Shown here: one piece after another, positions 22,050 through 34,770 of the stretch
Layout: the number at the start of each line of letters is the position of its first letter
Numbering within the stretch: the stretch's first letter is position 1
NCBI GenBank assembly: GCA_964019165.1
Contig: OZ025278.1
Location: forward strand, 4,908,517 to 4,972,516
Source of the DNA: Mastigias papua
Lineage: Eukaryota > Cnidaria > Scyphozoa > Rhizostomeae > Mastigiidae
Length of the DNA stretch: 64,000 nucleotides
Direction: 5' to 3'
Translations under genes and position numbers: made by a program
The notes under the pieces: generated by a model
What the model saw: the letters and a program-made list of their open reading frames with translations, nothing else
Database searches by the model: none
What the model was told of the DNA's origin: nothing

Positions 22050-23450
22050 TTAGCCCAAAGAATGCTCTTGTCCGCAAGATGAAAGGCCGAAAATTATGGG
22101 TAGGTAATTTACGCAAGATGCATTTACGGGCAGAGAAGTGGTAGCAGGCATGCTAAAAAGTGGATCTTGCGTCGTAGTCTCATTAGAAAGTGATACTGGG
22201 GTGGGCTGGGGCAGTTGGTGTTTTACTTCGTTCTCAATGCTTGTTGCCAAATCGTGCTTTAACGATTGAAAGGAATCTTGAACAACAGCTTTAACAGAAT
22301 CCATAAATGAAGCCGGAAAAGCCTGATCTTTAGGTGCTATATAATTAGCTTGAACTCTACTGGATTGGGGGGAGTTGCGTGGTGGATGGCGAAAACCCGA
22401 GGACAAAAAGGGAGATGAAGACGACTTATGATGATTATACGCCTTACAACATACTTTAAAACAGGTAGAACACTTATGAATATAACCCCGAGAGCATTGA
22501 TGATTAGGCAACTCACAATTCGCTACATCAAGTTTATTATAAAATCGACATAATCGTGTACCTGACTAATGGTCCTTGTGTTTAGAAAATGTGTTATCTA
22601 CCATGAGTTCCTGAGCTTTGGTGGCGCTGCGGGTAGAGAGAGATCGTGAAGCGGGTTGAGCGGCAAAGGCGGCGTGATGTGTCCAGGATTTTTCAGCCCC
22701 TTTCAACTGTTGAGAGTCGACACATTCGAACCTTTTGGCAGCCTCGATCACTGTGGTCAAAGATGAGAAAGTGGAATCTCTACTGATCAGGTCCTTACTA
22801 ATTGTAGGCTGCAATTTCAGCATAAAGGCATGGATTAATTCTATGTCCTCACCAGAGCGATGGATGCTGGGAATGAGCTTTTCCAGACTATGCTGTGTTT
22901 CCAAAACGCTGTGAGCAAAATCAGCGACGGATTCCATCTTCTGCTGACTCATCGAATAGTAGGTAGAGAGTAGTTGGCGTATTTGCTGCTACTTAGGAAC
23001 ACCACGTTGGGTAGTGAGGCGGGTTAGGCACTTGCGATAAAAGTCAAGATATTCAGCATTGGATGTCTTTTCAGTGATCTTTGAAGCATGAGTAGTTTCA
23101 TAATTACAAATGACATCGAAGGCAAGCGCATCCTTGCGACATTGTTGCTTTAAGTATGTGAACCAAAATTTGGCAGAGACACCTCAAGATGTTGGAAAAC
23201 TTGTTAATTGCTATGTAAACCGGTTGAGATTTTCACATCCTGCAAACTCGGGAAATGTGAGTTGAGGCAGGCCAAGGGGAGAGCTTGAGGCCCCGTTCGT
23301 ACCCAAGGTGGTTGATAACGCATGGACAGCAGCAGACAAATCCTGGATTTGTTTCTGTGTCTTTGAATAGGAATCTTTTGAAACAGCTTGCTGGTCTTGC
23401 ACTACAGCAGCAAGTCCTTTAATAATGCCGACAACTTCGGCCGTCGCCAT
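22050..23450 (-). pseudogene. gypsy gag (broken)
   Basis: The minus-strand pieces start with ATGGCGACGGCC at 23450 (MATAEVVGIIKGLAAVVQDQ, then SPLGLPQLTFPEFAG). A capsid-like middle at 22952-22566 includes VADFAHSVLETQHSLEKL and LISRDSTFSSLTTVIEAAKR. A Cys/His nucleocapsid segment at about 22440-22560 reads LCRFYNKLDVANCELPNHQC and continues GYIHKCSTCFKVCCKAYNHH, so it is not a plain CCHC knuckle. Frameshifts lie near 23180-22960 and 22560. Gag would form the particle of the retrotransposon. The first ATG is about 50-70 bp inside the LTR, as expected. Confidence 0.75.
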
Positions 23451-23499
23451 GGATCGTAGAGCCTTGAAGGCAGACGGGTCCTACACCGATTCTTTGACA

Positions 23500-23690
23500 G
23501 TGCTAGAGTATTAGAGTTGTCCAGAAAGAAGACAACCTTGTACTCTTTAGTCATAATCAAAATCAACTAATTTACAAATTAAGATTCTACTATTTATAAA
23601 TTTACACACAATAGACAATAAAAGACTGAACAATGAGACTCACATGTTACGTAATCATTACGAGGCTACATAGGAATTTCTAATAAGGCG
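23500..23690 (-). repeat. 5' LTR (partial) of the gypsy element
   Basis: Reverse complement of the LTR fragment at 10430-10603 over about 150 bp, with small differences. It lies just upstream of gag. The LTR end reads CTCTAGCACTGTCA on the minus strand, and AAGAATCGGTGTAGG follows where a primer-binding site would lie. I do not name the tRNA. The outer end is cut at about 23680, where the match stops. Confidence 0.7.
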
Positions 23691-26539
23691 GTGGATATCG
23701 GTCCTGTTACAACTAGTTTGTGCAATTTTGATATCATCAGTTTTTATTCCTGTGACACTAGATGATTGCTTCATATTTGGGATTGTGGAGAAGATTTATA
23801 AACCAAATGCTAAGGCTCTTTGTGTCAATCTTAAAGAATAGAAGGTTTAACCCTACATTGCTATGAATGCACCTTTGCTCTTCGTATTCTGGTTTCACTT
23901 GTGCAGTTTTTGTCCCCTGTTGCTTCCATTTTGTCAAAGATTAGATAGAAACTCCTTCAGATTCCATATGCTATTGAATGCATATTATATACTGGTTGGA
24001 CCTCTTCAGTAATGAGTTAAAAGGAACTTGAAAAAATGTTCAAATTTGTAGAATATCTCCTATGACTATAAACACTTTCCTCAATATTTTGACATGTCAT
24101 GTTGAACATCTAACCAAAATTTTTTAGGGAATCACTTGACAATATAATTGATTCCAATAAGTTTAAGCATTTCTCTATTCTGAAGGCTCTCATCTTGTGT
24201 GCCAGACAGAACATCCCCATCATGGCAATAATCAAGTTATTACAGTTAGGAAGACTGTTGCAAAATGACTTGGGTCTGCATTGGTCAATGCTATTATGAT
24301 GCTAGGAACATGCCAGAAAAATCTTAAGAGCTTTCTTAACTGAGCACTTTACTCTTCCATTTTATTATCCATGCAAGTAGAGGTTTCAATTGCATTATAT
24401 ATTGCAATGTATGTACAAGAGGTGCAGAAAAATAAATTTTAATTGAATGGTGGAACCATCTCATCAAAAGTAGATTGATTACAGATTTACTACGTTATTA
24501 TGGGCTTTTAGAGAAAATGACAGTTTATCAGTTGTATAATATAAAGTATTAGTGTATGACGGACAATTTCTCTTTGGTTCCAAAACTATCGCTTTGACTT
24601 GTGATATCCAGATATGGATCCAAAAAAGTCTGACAGACTTCGGCAGGGCCCATCAATTCCATTCTTTGTTCTATGCTGAGCCAACGAAATAGAATAAACA
24701 TGATTTGATATGAAGTTTTGAAAGACAATCAGAAAATCAAATTAAGGCTGTTGCAATAACTGTACGGCTATTGTATGATATAGGAGGATTTATGGATGAG
24801 AAGCAAATGCCTGGTAGAAAATGGGCGTGGCAACCACAAAGCCTTTGGGCAACGCCCATTTCCTAATATATTTCTTGCGTTGTGCGGCAGTCAGTTTTAT
24901 CTCTGGATCCGCCCCTGATTACAATACCATACTGAATCATTTTGCTTTCATAAAGCTGCCAGTCGCACACTTGATTTAAATGTTTCATTGACATACAGCT
25001 TTCTAGAAGCACTTATATTAGATTTTTTATACATGACTACAGTACTGTTTTTTCTCCAAAACTGTATCACAGGACGATTGGTAATCATTGTGGAGATTGT
25101 TGAAACATGCTTATCAGTATGGTTTATTTTATGATTAGTATCTTTCCTTCTTTCCTTCGAGGCTTCCACGCTAAAGTAAAATAGTCAAAGATAAAAATAA
25201 TTACTGCATCGCATAACTTTGCATGCTGATCTTCCGAGCCCAGGGGTGGCACTAAGCGTTACAGCATACGTGGATGCCATTCCAAAAATTTTGGGTCGAA
25301 ACTTGTTCCTAATCGATATTTCTGGATAATGAGATTTTTGATACCTGAGATATGATACCTTTGGGCGTCGACTTTTTAAAATTTGATTTTTCTGCATTCT
25401 CTTGAAACACAGCCCATTGATCTTCGCAATTACTTGTTTGCTTTTTGTTGTTTTTGAAGAGCAAACTGCTGATAATTTAGAGCTTTTTAAAAATGGGCTG
25501 AGATTTTTGGGTCATGTATGCAATTTCCTGGATTAACGTCCCCATATGCTAAGATGCTTAGCGCCATCGACATGTTCTGTTAAAGACCTTCATGGGTGCC
25601 GATGTGTGTTAACCCCGTTGGCTTGGCAGTAACATCAACTCAGAGAAAGGATAGTAATTTTGAAATGGCTAAATTCTAGCACGTTCTTAACCGCTGACAC
25701 GGTGTGGTCTAAGCAAGGCAAAGCTTTTTTCGATATATGGACATAACCTTCTGTTGTAAAATGTGAAATTTGTAGCTTTATGCATGGTGGCTGATGTTGA
25801 CTACAGTTGCTGTGATGTAAAACTATGAGGAAAAAGTCTCATGCTCAGCTATAGAAATAAGTATGGTTCATTTTGAATGCTGTGGCGCATTAATGATTTC
25901 CATGAAATTTTGTCCTTATTGAAACTTTAACAAAAAATTGAATGAAGATTAATATCATAACTTATCAGCAATCAGCATAACGATAAAACACAACTACAAG
26001 GTTAATTGAAAATCTTGTGATACGAGGTGTTGTCACACAACACAAGTTAATCACTGTTGCAATAGTTCATAGTCTACAATACATAGTCAATAGTGCAAAC
26101 AGGCAAATTCATTTCTAGTGTCGGAGAATCCTATGGCAGAAGCAGATTTTTGTAGCACTACATGCCTTTCACATACGAAGTAGTTACACAATATTAACAT
26201 ATGAGGTGAACATCAAACTCTATCAATTCTCACAGAGTTGTTAGAAGTTTGATGAAGCGAACCATTACTATGACAAATGCGTACACTTTTTCAACATCAG
26301 TAGCCACAGCTTAGACTCATTGTAAGATTTAGCTTCCAATAGAAAAATACTATTACTACAAAAATATCAATAATGATGATAATAATAATAAATAATATTT
26401 ATACAGGTCTACTTGTTCCGGATAAGTATCCTATTATCATTCAAGGACCTGTTTAAAATAATGCTAAAAGCATATTTGAATATTAAACAGATGGTTAAGA
26501 TTGTTTTAAGGAATGTTCCATTAATTCCATAAGAATCCA
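23691..26539. other. no gene seen; one hAT-like terminal sequence
   Basis: Intergenic or intronic AT-rich DNA. At 24895-24920 the minus strand reads CAGGGGCGGATCCAGAG, a start typical of some hAT-type elements. It is followed by GCGTTGCCCAAAGGC and GGTTGCCACGCCC, so this may be a short non-autonomous element end. No partner end was found. Confidence 0.35.
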
Positions 26540-27350
26540 CTAACATCCACTGAGTGAGTATAATTTTTGTTTGAAACGGACTAGTGATTTTTCATCTCTG
26601 ATGTCCTTAGGGAAACTATTGAAAAACCGGGCTCCCTGTAAAGCGAACATTCGTTTGCCAGTTTCTGTCCTTACTGAGGGTAATACAAGACTTGAGTTAT
26701 TTACCCTTGTATCTTTTTCATGTTTATGGCGTCTGAAATATTGTTTGAACTGTTCTGATGAAAGGTCATTGAAACATTTGAAGATGTCTATTGCAACGCG
26801 TCTGTTGCTCACTTCTTCTATTGTATCCCAAAACTCAATTGGCTCACGAGGACTTATTATTTACGCTGCTCTGTTTGGATAGTCTGAAGCTTATCGATGG
26901 TTCCTTTTGGAATTCCAAGTTGTTGTTGATAGCAGTATATTATTATCGGTGGGATCATCGTTTTGTATATCGATTCTGCGACATGGGGATTCATCTGTTC
27001 TCGAATACTGCTGAGAAGGTTTACCCTTGCAGATGCCTTCTTGTATACTTTCTCAAAGTGCTATTGCAGATTCAAATGATTGTCTAAATACACTCCGAGG
27101 TATTTGTACACTTTTGATTTGTTTATGGTTTTGTCATAAATTTTGATATTAACTGTAGGTTGTTTAGCAAGTCTTTTTGTGACCCATACAGAATATATTC
27201 AGCTTTGCCCTTTTCAGATTTACAAGAAGCTTATTCCGATCTGGCCAGTATTCTATGTTCTTTAGGTCACGATTTAAGAGCAGCTCAATTTCTTTTGAAC
27301 TATTTGCAGCACAGTAAACAACAGTGTCATCTGCATATACTTATATAGTC
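26540..27350 (-). pseudogene. LINE reverse transcriptase relic (C-terminal part)
   Basis: 26812-26540 reads open on the minus strand with the C-terminal signature of CR1/jockey-like LINEs: VAIDIFKCFNDLSSEQFKQY, YFRRHKHEKDTR, FALQGARFFNSFPKDI and FKQKLYSL. Upstream to about 27350 the frame is broken into short pieces, for example a block resembling KGKAEYILYGS and the C-terminal palm. No intact RT core was found. This is an older copy than the one at 4913-6142. Confidence 0.65.
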
Positions 27351-27572
27351 TGCAATATTCTCACGTGTTATTGATATCACCTCAGCATCATTATCGTATG
27401 GTAATTTATTAATCTGCTGTACAAAGTCAATATCCACCTCTTCGTGGGTTGTCATTATATCTTACCTAACAGCAGACACTATGTTTTTCACCTCGACTGA
27501 AGAAAGTGAAGGACCCCGTTATGAATAAAGAAATGAAAGAATCTAGCTCCATTGTAGCTACCTTATTGCAGA

Positions 27573-28966
27573 TCAGCTCGCGTAATAGTTTTTGTCAGAA
27601 TTTTCCTGCAAAACGCTCTTTGGTGGGAGCAAGGAACTAAGAGTAAGTAAATGTCTACTGAAAATACCTTGATTTCTTCCTAGTCTTGCAGAAGAATCGA
27701 TCCTATAATGGAAATAACTATCGAAAACAACAACAGTATCATCAGATTTCAATATTGACACGACATAGTTACATATGCTGTCTACAACTTCTTGCACCAA
27801 TTCTTCCCATGGCCAATTTTTCACAGAATGCCTGGCATCCATCGATGACTATAAAACTTGGTTCTGGTTCATACCGAGTCAACATTTTGCTACCTACTGA
27901 AAAGAGATCGGACTTTGAACTTGCAGTTCTCATAAGCCAACCCTTTCCAAAGACCGGTATCAGTATTGGAGCCAATTGTTACACTGGGATATTTTCAATG
28001 GTCATAGCATCATGATTAAGCTGCAATGCTACAACAAAGAAGTACCGTAAATTCTATATTAAGTTCTCCAAGGGGGGCTCATTGTTATCAGTAACTTTAG
28101 ATGAGGCTCATCACAGAGGGGGCATAATAAACTTTTGAAATATGAACAAATTTTATAAGGTGATATACTATGTATATTTCAGAAATCTTCATCAATAACA
28201 TTGTAAAGGGGGTCTTATGGGAAAGGGGAAGCTTAATTGAGAGGGGACTTAAAAGATAAATTACGGCATATCAAAGAACAGTCATGTATTTCAATGCCAT
28301 CAACTTTTACTGACATTTTTAAGACATTTATTGATGCAACTTTCTTGGCTAGGATATGATAAAAGCCAGAAGGCAATTTATCGATGCGTTTTTGAATTTC
28401 TTTCCCTATTCTAAAGCATTTGTCAGAATTTGCTTCTTTAGGGGATAATTTCCACGTAAAAATACATCGATTACATGATCCTCATTTGAATCAATTGAAA
28501 AAGGATGCAAAAGATTTGAGATTTCCGTGTTTTTCATATGTACAGTATAGGAATCAATTCCGGACGAATACTCCTCCTTTTGCCTTAGTATATCTTTCTT
28601 GTGGGATCTATCATCCAGATTTAGTATCTTCTCCTCATCTCAACTAGATATGTATAAGCGTTTTGTCCTGCAATCCAACAGCTTTTCTTTAAAAGGAATA
28701 ACAGTGTTATCAAGCATTTGATCAGACAAGGTGGAATTCCACAAACCACTTCCATGCTGCATTACATGTTGTCCAGAGAGAAACTTGCCAAGTAGTTTCT
28801 CAAGTACCTTTGCAATTTTCATTAAAAAGACAAACAATTGCCTTAGATAATGCCAGTGACTTGCAGTAGCAAAGTAAAGAAGGGTTTTGTGAACAGCAGC
28901 AATATGTAGTAGACACTCAGCCTCTCTGCAGGCAAGAACAAATTCCATCGCAATGACAATTACCAT
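27573..28966 (-). pseudogene. relic of an uncharacterised multicopy animal gene family with PIN-like end
   Basis: From 28966 down, the minus strand reads MEFVLACREAECLLHIAAVH, then FVFLMKIAKVLEKLLGKFLS and SDQMLDNTVIPF. A broken middle includes a block like LLHPFSIDSNEDHVIDVFL (about 28440-28520). At 27975-27573 come PSFIVIDGCQAFCEKLA and then DDTVVVFDSYFHYRIDSSAR, followed by LLTLSSLLPPKSV. The order (an ATREG-like helical block, an NPF-like block, an IDG motif, a VFDxY motif) matches a large uncharacterised protein family I recall from coral, fish and mollusc genomes, often near transposons. The VFD/IDG part looks PIN-nuclease-like. It has many stops and frameshifts. The family identity is from memory and should be treated as inference. 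Confidence 0.45.
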
Positions 28967-31900
28967 AAAAAATTTAGTAGTGGATAACAGCCAGTAACTT
29001 CAATTAGATATTAATTTAATAGAATATTAACTATTTAATGCAATGACTACAGGATTCGTATTTACTTAAATTATTGAAGTCAATTGCACTTCTGCACTAG
29101 TAAAGTGCTAATCTATAGGTTTTACTCAATACTGATTGTTGGGTAAATAGGTATTGATATAGTCCGGTTGCTAAAAGTTACCTTGGTGCACTTTGTGAAT
29201 AAATTGTAAAACTTTGGCAGGATACTTTGGACACTTATACAGGATGTATTCAGAATGGGAGCAAAGAAAATTCATTTTTTTTGAGGGTAATTGGATTTTT
29301 GGAAATTCTATTTAGGTTCATTTTTCAGAAATTTGAATGATGGTTTTATATAGCCCATAACAGGAAATACGCGCTCATTCTAGTATGCAAATTAAATAAT
29401 CAAGTAAGCAATGCTGACAAAAGTTACAAAATTGCTGAGTTCTGTAAGTAAGACTGTTTTCTCTATATAGCAATTTTTGAATGAGTACACTTCAAATACG
29501 AAAGAAATCCTCAGAATACCTACTTTCCACATATCAGGTGACCATTTTTAAAATATACCAGAATTTGAATGCTTTTTTTAAGTTGAAAAAAGTGGGTAAT
29601 GAAGGTATTTCGTTGAATTTTGTTCTGACAGAGCCGGTGCGACCCACTCACAGTAATGTTTAGGAATGTTCTAGTTGCCATCACTACATTACTGTATCTT
29701 GTAGCCTCTTTTCCAGTCTTTTGTAAAAGCTTTGGAGGGAACATTGAGATTTTTGCGCGAACAGTACTTTCCGACTTTTGCATTGGAACATTTTCTTCCT
29801 GTCAATCTATTGGCAAATGAAGTCACTGGTTCAAAACGATCTGTTTGTGATCGTTTAATTTATCTTTGTAGTACCTTATATAAATATTAGTAAAAATGAT
29901 TTCTGGGATAGCTGAATATCAGAATTAGAAAGAGAATGACCCACATCAGCTAGTATTTGTTTAATATGGTGATTACTCTTTATGCTATCTTGAATCCAGA
30001 ACAAGATATTTACAGTGAGCACATAACGGTGTAAAATTAAGGCTTTGATTCAACTCTCAATATCATCAATAAGAAATAAAAGTCGTTTTGTAGTACACTC
30101 ATTTTATATGAAAAAGAACAAACAGCACTAATTATTCCAATCTCTTACTAGCATGTCGTATTTGATCACTCAATATTGAAATAACTACTACAAAAGTTCC
30201 AAATTATAAAGCCTAATTTTATAATTTTATTATACTTAAAAACATTGCTAAGTACTTACATTATTGTCTACTGCTATCAAGCTTCTACTGTACGGCTGCT
30301 GAAAAGCCTAGGTGCAAAAGGGTAATTGGATCCTTACAACAAGGGTCATCCTGAAAGCATTTTTCAATTCATCAAAAGCAAATTCGAGTTAAGGGCAAAT
30401 TTTATTGATCTGACAGATAATAATATTACTCGCTTGCAACTTAAGCTGTACAGGCTGCTACAGTCCATCCGCAAATGTTCAGGATCAAGGGCTATCAAAA
30501 AGCAAATTGAGCATTGGCAAAATATTATTACAACCTTGAAGTAAAATATGCATCTAAGAAAAAACATTGAGCAAAAGGTTGAATTGGCAAAAGCAAAACA
30601 TATATGGAGAAAGAATGGGCCTGAATAGGTGACGGATGAAGCCAAAAGAAGAAAGCAACAATGGACAAACGAATGCAAATCATGCAAGAAAACTACTAGT
30701 TAACAGTCGTATTTCTCTGCCAGGATCCACAGCCATAAAAAGCATGCAAACTATTCATTTTCAGTTATTGCCTGACTTGTTTTTATCACACTCATTTTGA
30801 ATTTCTGTTGGACTTTTTCTATCAATCAGTTTTGAGGCTTTTTACCTAGAACTGTTATCCAATTTCTCTATAAGGGGGTAGCTCTGTATAAAATAATGTA
30901 AACAACACAGTGCACTGCGTTGATGAAAATGAGAGCAAGGGTTTTATGGAATGCTTAGAAGGAATTAGTGGTTATCAAAGAGTAGAGAGTTGCTGTAGAA
31001 AAGCTGTGGATGTCTTGGTTTTCGTCAGCACAGGAAATATTGGAGACCTCAGAATAGTGAAAAACAAGATGTCCTGCCTGAAAGAGGCAATGTTTACAAT
31101 CCAGATACAACAATAAATGCTTTTAACGGAAAGTAAAAGCAAGTTCATATTGAATCAAGATTCAGTTTACAAAGTCACCAATGCCACAGAATTACCTGAA
31201 AATGAATTACCTGCCTCTTTCATTAGGTACTAGTCAAATAATAAATTACTATCCCTATACAACATCCTGAGCGCTAGTATATGGTTCCTACTGAACTTAA
31301 TTATACTGCAAAACATGACCAATAAAGAAGTTGCTGAATTACAATTTGGAAAGAATTCTGTCAAGAAGCATCAGCGAGGAATAAACTTTCTATTTTTAGA
31401 ATACTTGATATAGTAACTGTCAATGTAATCTCTTTGCAAACTGCAATAGTGGCCTGCTATTATGTGTTGGTTCCATCAGGTAGGATAGGGATATCGTTGC
31501 ATGCAGTTCTGGTATACTGGGTATATTTTGGTTGTTTCAAAATTTAAGTATATACAAGCACTATATACTTTAGAAGCAAAACTGACGAAGTATTGCTTCT
31601 TTTTGGCTGTAGTAGTCTCTAGCATCGTAATAGATCTGAGGAAATTCAATATATGTATTGCACTGTAGAAAAACTTCTGATGCAAAAGCTAGAGGTTAAT
31701 GAAGTATTTGAAGCCAGCATATCACAATTAGCCAAAAAGACTGTCCTCCAACATAGGAGCAAATATCTGTTGACTTTTGCAATCGGTCAGGTTAAATTAT
31801 CAAGCTAACTACTACGGTGAGACAAATGGATGTCAAGACAAAGGAAATGGTAGTAACAATGTATTAGAACATATTGAGCTGGAAAACAGGTAAGAAACTG

Positions 31901-33010
31901 AGGGCAAAGGACAATTGATATTGGAGACGAGAAAAGGTATGAAATAGCAAATGATTGCATATATGAAGGAAGAAAAGGAGAGAAAATTTACCAACGGCAA
32001 ATGAATAAAGACCACTAAGAGAACATAGGAATTCTGGGGATTAAAATTGGACCTATCCAAATAGATGATGAGGATTTGGTAAATAATGAGACCAAAGTTA
32101 TTGGTCATTCTACTAATGATCTTACAGGGCTCCAAAGTACTTTTATGAGAAGTACTACTATTATATTCACAAACGGGAAACAATTTTGCAGTTTTACGTC
32201 CACTCTTATTCATACTAAAGCGCTCCTCCATACAATGAATCTTAAGCTTCCTTGATGCTATATCATAATAAGCAGCAATGCAGCTACTACACCTTAAGCG
32301 TCTGAAACAAGCAGGAAGACCTCATAGCTAGAGTGAACAAGGACTATAGACAACACCTTAGTGTAGATAGTAAATATTACGGAATAGGTCAAGCTAGAAA
32401 CGAAGTCCTTTATGAGATAAAGAGATGACATTGAAGATAATACTCTGTCATTGTGATAGAAGGCACAAAAAACATGAAGGATAGAATAGTAAGTGAGAAG
32501 CCATCCCGCTGAAGTTCTATTGAGGTTCTCTCAATCATGAGCAACACCTGTACATTTACACAGGCTATGGTCTCAAAGTTACATTCATTCAAGAGCAAAT
32601 GTCTAAAACATTAATGTATCCGTGCAAGGTCTTGTAATGTAATAGAAGTAAGAAATTCGTGAAGAAATTAAACTCGTTTAATGTATAATTCATGATTTGT
32701 TCTTAATCAGGTGCTTAACATACAAAGCTATGTAGTTAGACGTTCATTTTCCTGAAGAAATGTGTAGAGCTCTCCTAATAATATTAAATTTGGAGTGAAT
32801 TCTTGCTGAATAGAAATTCATAAAGTAAATATGACTGTAAACATTTATTTACCAGTAAATGGAACTGAGAATGCAGGAAATGCTTTTACCTAGCGAGACA
32901 AGACAAAAAGCAAGAAAGTCGGAGAATTTAGAATTGCCGCAAAGCATAAGTAGCACAACTGAAAAAGAAACAAATAAGACCAAATTGAAACCTTTTTGTA
33001 GAATTGCAAA
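28967..33010. other. no confident gene; two short unassigned + strand frames
   Basis: AT-rich, probably intergenic or intronic. At 30326-30544 a + strand frame (ESIFQFIKSKFELRANFIDL then KKQIEHWQNIITTLK) and at 30910-31116 another (NESKGFMECLEGISGYQRVE) have protein-like composition. They lie in a region full of stops and could be relics of an unknown element. No family is recognised. Confidence 0.35.
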
Positions 33011-33016
33011 TGATTA

Positions 33017-33050
<34 letters not shown>
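33011..33050. repeat. (ATTG)n microsatellite
   Basis: About nine ATTG/TGAT units in a row. The Asn-Gln-Ser-Ile repeat in one minus frame is an artefact of this tract. Confidence 0.9.
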
Positions 33051-33051
<1 letters not shown>

Positions 33052-33534
33052 TCTTGATCTTTTGATTACCGTACCACAAACGTACACACATGCAGAATGC
33101 ATAGCGTTACTGTTTCTAAGTTAAGTTCATTTGACTGGTGAATCAACATTGCGTAATTTTTTCAAGTTAGCATACGACATTTCTATAATGGTACATAGTT
33201 CTTTTGATATCAAATTGCATTTAACTGAGGTGTGTGATATTAAAGTACTTGCATTGTCCTATTTTCTCAAAACTATTACATATCTGATAGGTATATAAAA
33301 ATAGATATTCTAAACAATATCTGGTCCTTCCACTCTTCCATTTCAGTTCAAGAATGTGAACAAAGCAACTTTTTGAAACGTGTACTAAGGTAGCTCAAAG
33401 TGAATGCTTAGCTGTGTAGAGTACTAAGTATGCTGATTTCATTTTTAGACTTTTCGGCCATTTTAACAATGCATGCATACTGAAATTACCTTGCATGACG
33501 TATGCAAACCTTAGCCCAGCCATGCATTAATTAG

Positions 33535-33749
33535 GTGTGTTTTGGAAACATACAATAACCTGAATGAAGGTGAATGTGAAAATAAATGCATAGAGCATAG
33601 ATTATGCAAGTCAATAAATATCAGAAACACCATTGGAGAGTATTGTCTGCTAACTAGCAAATCTAGTGAAGGCCCATTCAAAAATGTAGTATTAACAGAT
33701 AGTATTGACTGGACATACATGTCAACAGACCATAAGGCCAGAAATGTAG
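33535..33749 (+). CDS. PAN/apple-domain exon of an extracellular protein
   Basis: This + strand exon of about 71 codons reads VLETYNNLNEGECENKCIE, then HRLCKSINIRNTIGEYCLLT and IDWTYMSTDHKA. The spacing C-x3-C-x5-C with SINI after the third Cys, a fourth Cys before LL, and the final DWTYxST match the PAN/apple modules seen at the N-terminus of cnidarian EGF/FReD proteins. A possible acceptor is TTAATTAG at 33527-33534, and the donor is TGTAG|GTTGAG at 33749, leaving phase 1. That phase fits the EGF and FReD exons. Both splice sites are weak, and the TAATTAG acceptor has a poor pyrimidine tract. Downstream on the same strand come an EGF-like exon (38951-39022) and a dead FReD exon (42604). PAN modules bind protein or sugar ligands; the specific ligand is unknown. 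Confidence 0.65.
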
Positions 33750-33750
33750 G

Positions 33751-34262
33751 TTGAGCAAAATTACTTTTCTTATAAAAATAAATTTACTACAATAAAAGCT
33801 AGATATGAAAATTGATGAAGAAAAGCTGAATTGATGAGAAGTTTAAAAATTTTAGTAGATAATGATATAATAGATAATGAACGTGGAAAGGCTACATTAT
33901 TGTCTTATCAATGCATGGAAATATCTACTATAGAACTTTGACTTTTTTATTTGGCTCAGATAGCTAGCGATTGAGTGTGCGGGTTAGCAGGACATCATAG
34001 TTGTATTTTTAAGCTCTCCAAGAAATGGGCTTAATGATAGTACTGGAGAAGATTCTTATATTGAACACCGGAAATAGGACCGATGAATGCATGCTTTGTT
34101 GTTTTGTTTGTTTGTTAACTTATTTTATTTCGAATTTGCTTCTAGCTATACATATATACATATATATCATATACATATACAACTAATCTAAATCGAAACT
34201 AATCTACTATATCGCAAATGAAAGGAAATAACTAAGGAAATAAATACATTCAATGCTAAATT
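33751..34262. other. presumed intron, no other feature
   Basis: AT-rich sequence downstream of the PAN exon, with a short (CATATA)n tract at about 34150-34180. No other feature is seen. Confidence 0.4.
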
Positions 34263-34673
34263 TTAAAAGAAAAAGGATGTGATTGAACAGAAATTACAGG
34301 GTGTGATTAAATTTGCAAACGTAGCATTTGCAGGAAGGACCATCCCATTGTTTATCATATGTTTGAAGCTGTTCAGGTTGTCAGCTGATTTTAGTTCATT
34401 TGGCAAGCAGTTCCAGTTCCGAGGTCCAATGGCTTTTAGGCTCTTAGAACCGAAAGTTACTTGATTTGGTCGAAAATGGCTTAAATTGTTAGGATTCCGA
34501 GAAGGGTTCTTTGAAGTTCTTGAGCAGAAAATGCTTTGCATAAAAGGTGGATTCAAGTTTTTGATTGTCTTGAATATTTCGATGCAAAGAGTTCTCTGAC
34601 GAGCAACTTGCATTGTGCACTTTTTTGACCTAATAAGAAGATCATCATAGGAACTTTTATCATCATTTTGCAA
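34263..34673 (-). pseudogene. CR1-like LINE C-terminal fragment
   Basis: An open minus-strand frame ends a LINE polyprotein: LCIEIFKTIKNLNPPFMQSI, NLSHFRPNQVTFGSKSLKAI and GPRNWNCLPNELKSADNL. The motif order (a V/I-FKTIKNLNP helix, then FGxxSLxxxGPxxWNxLP) is typical of CR1/Daphne C-termini. The RT core is absent. It is inserted in the presumed intron downstream of the PAN exon. Confidence 0.65.
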
Positions 34674-34770
34674 AAATCTTATCGAGCGTTCCTGTATCCT
34701 TTCTATTTTCTGAAGCGATTTTGAAGAAGAAAAATTTCACTATAGCACGAAAAAGCGGGAACATTGCTTT

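Noticed and set aside
32890..33102. Minus frame with an Asn-Gln-Ser-Ile repeat
   Set aside because: Translation of the (ATTG)n microsatellite.
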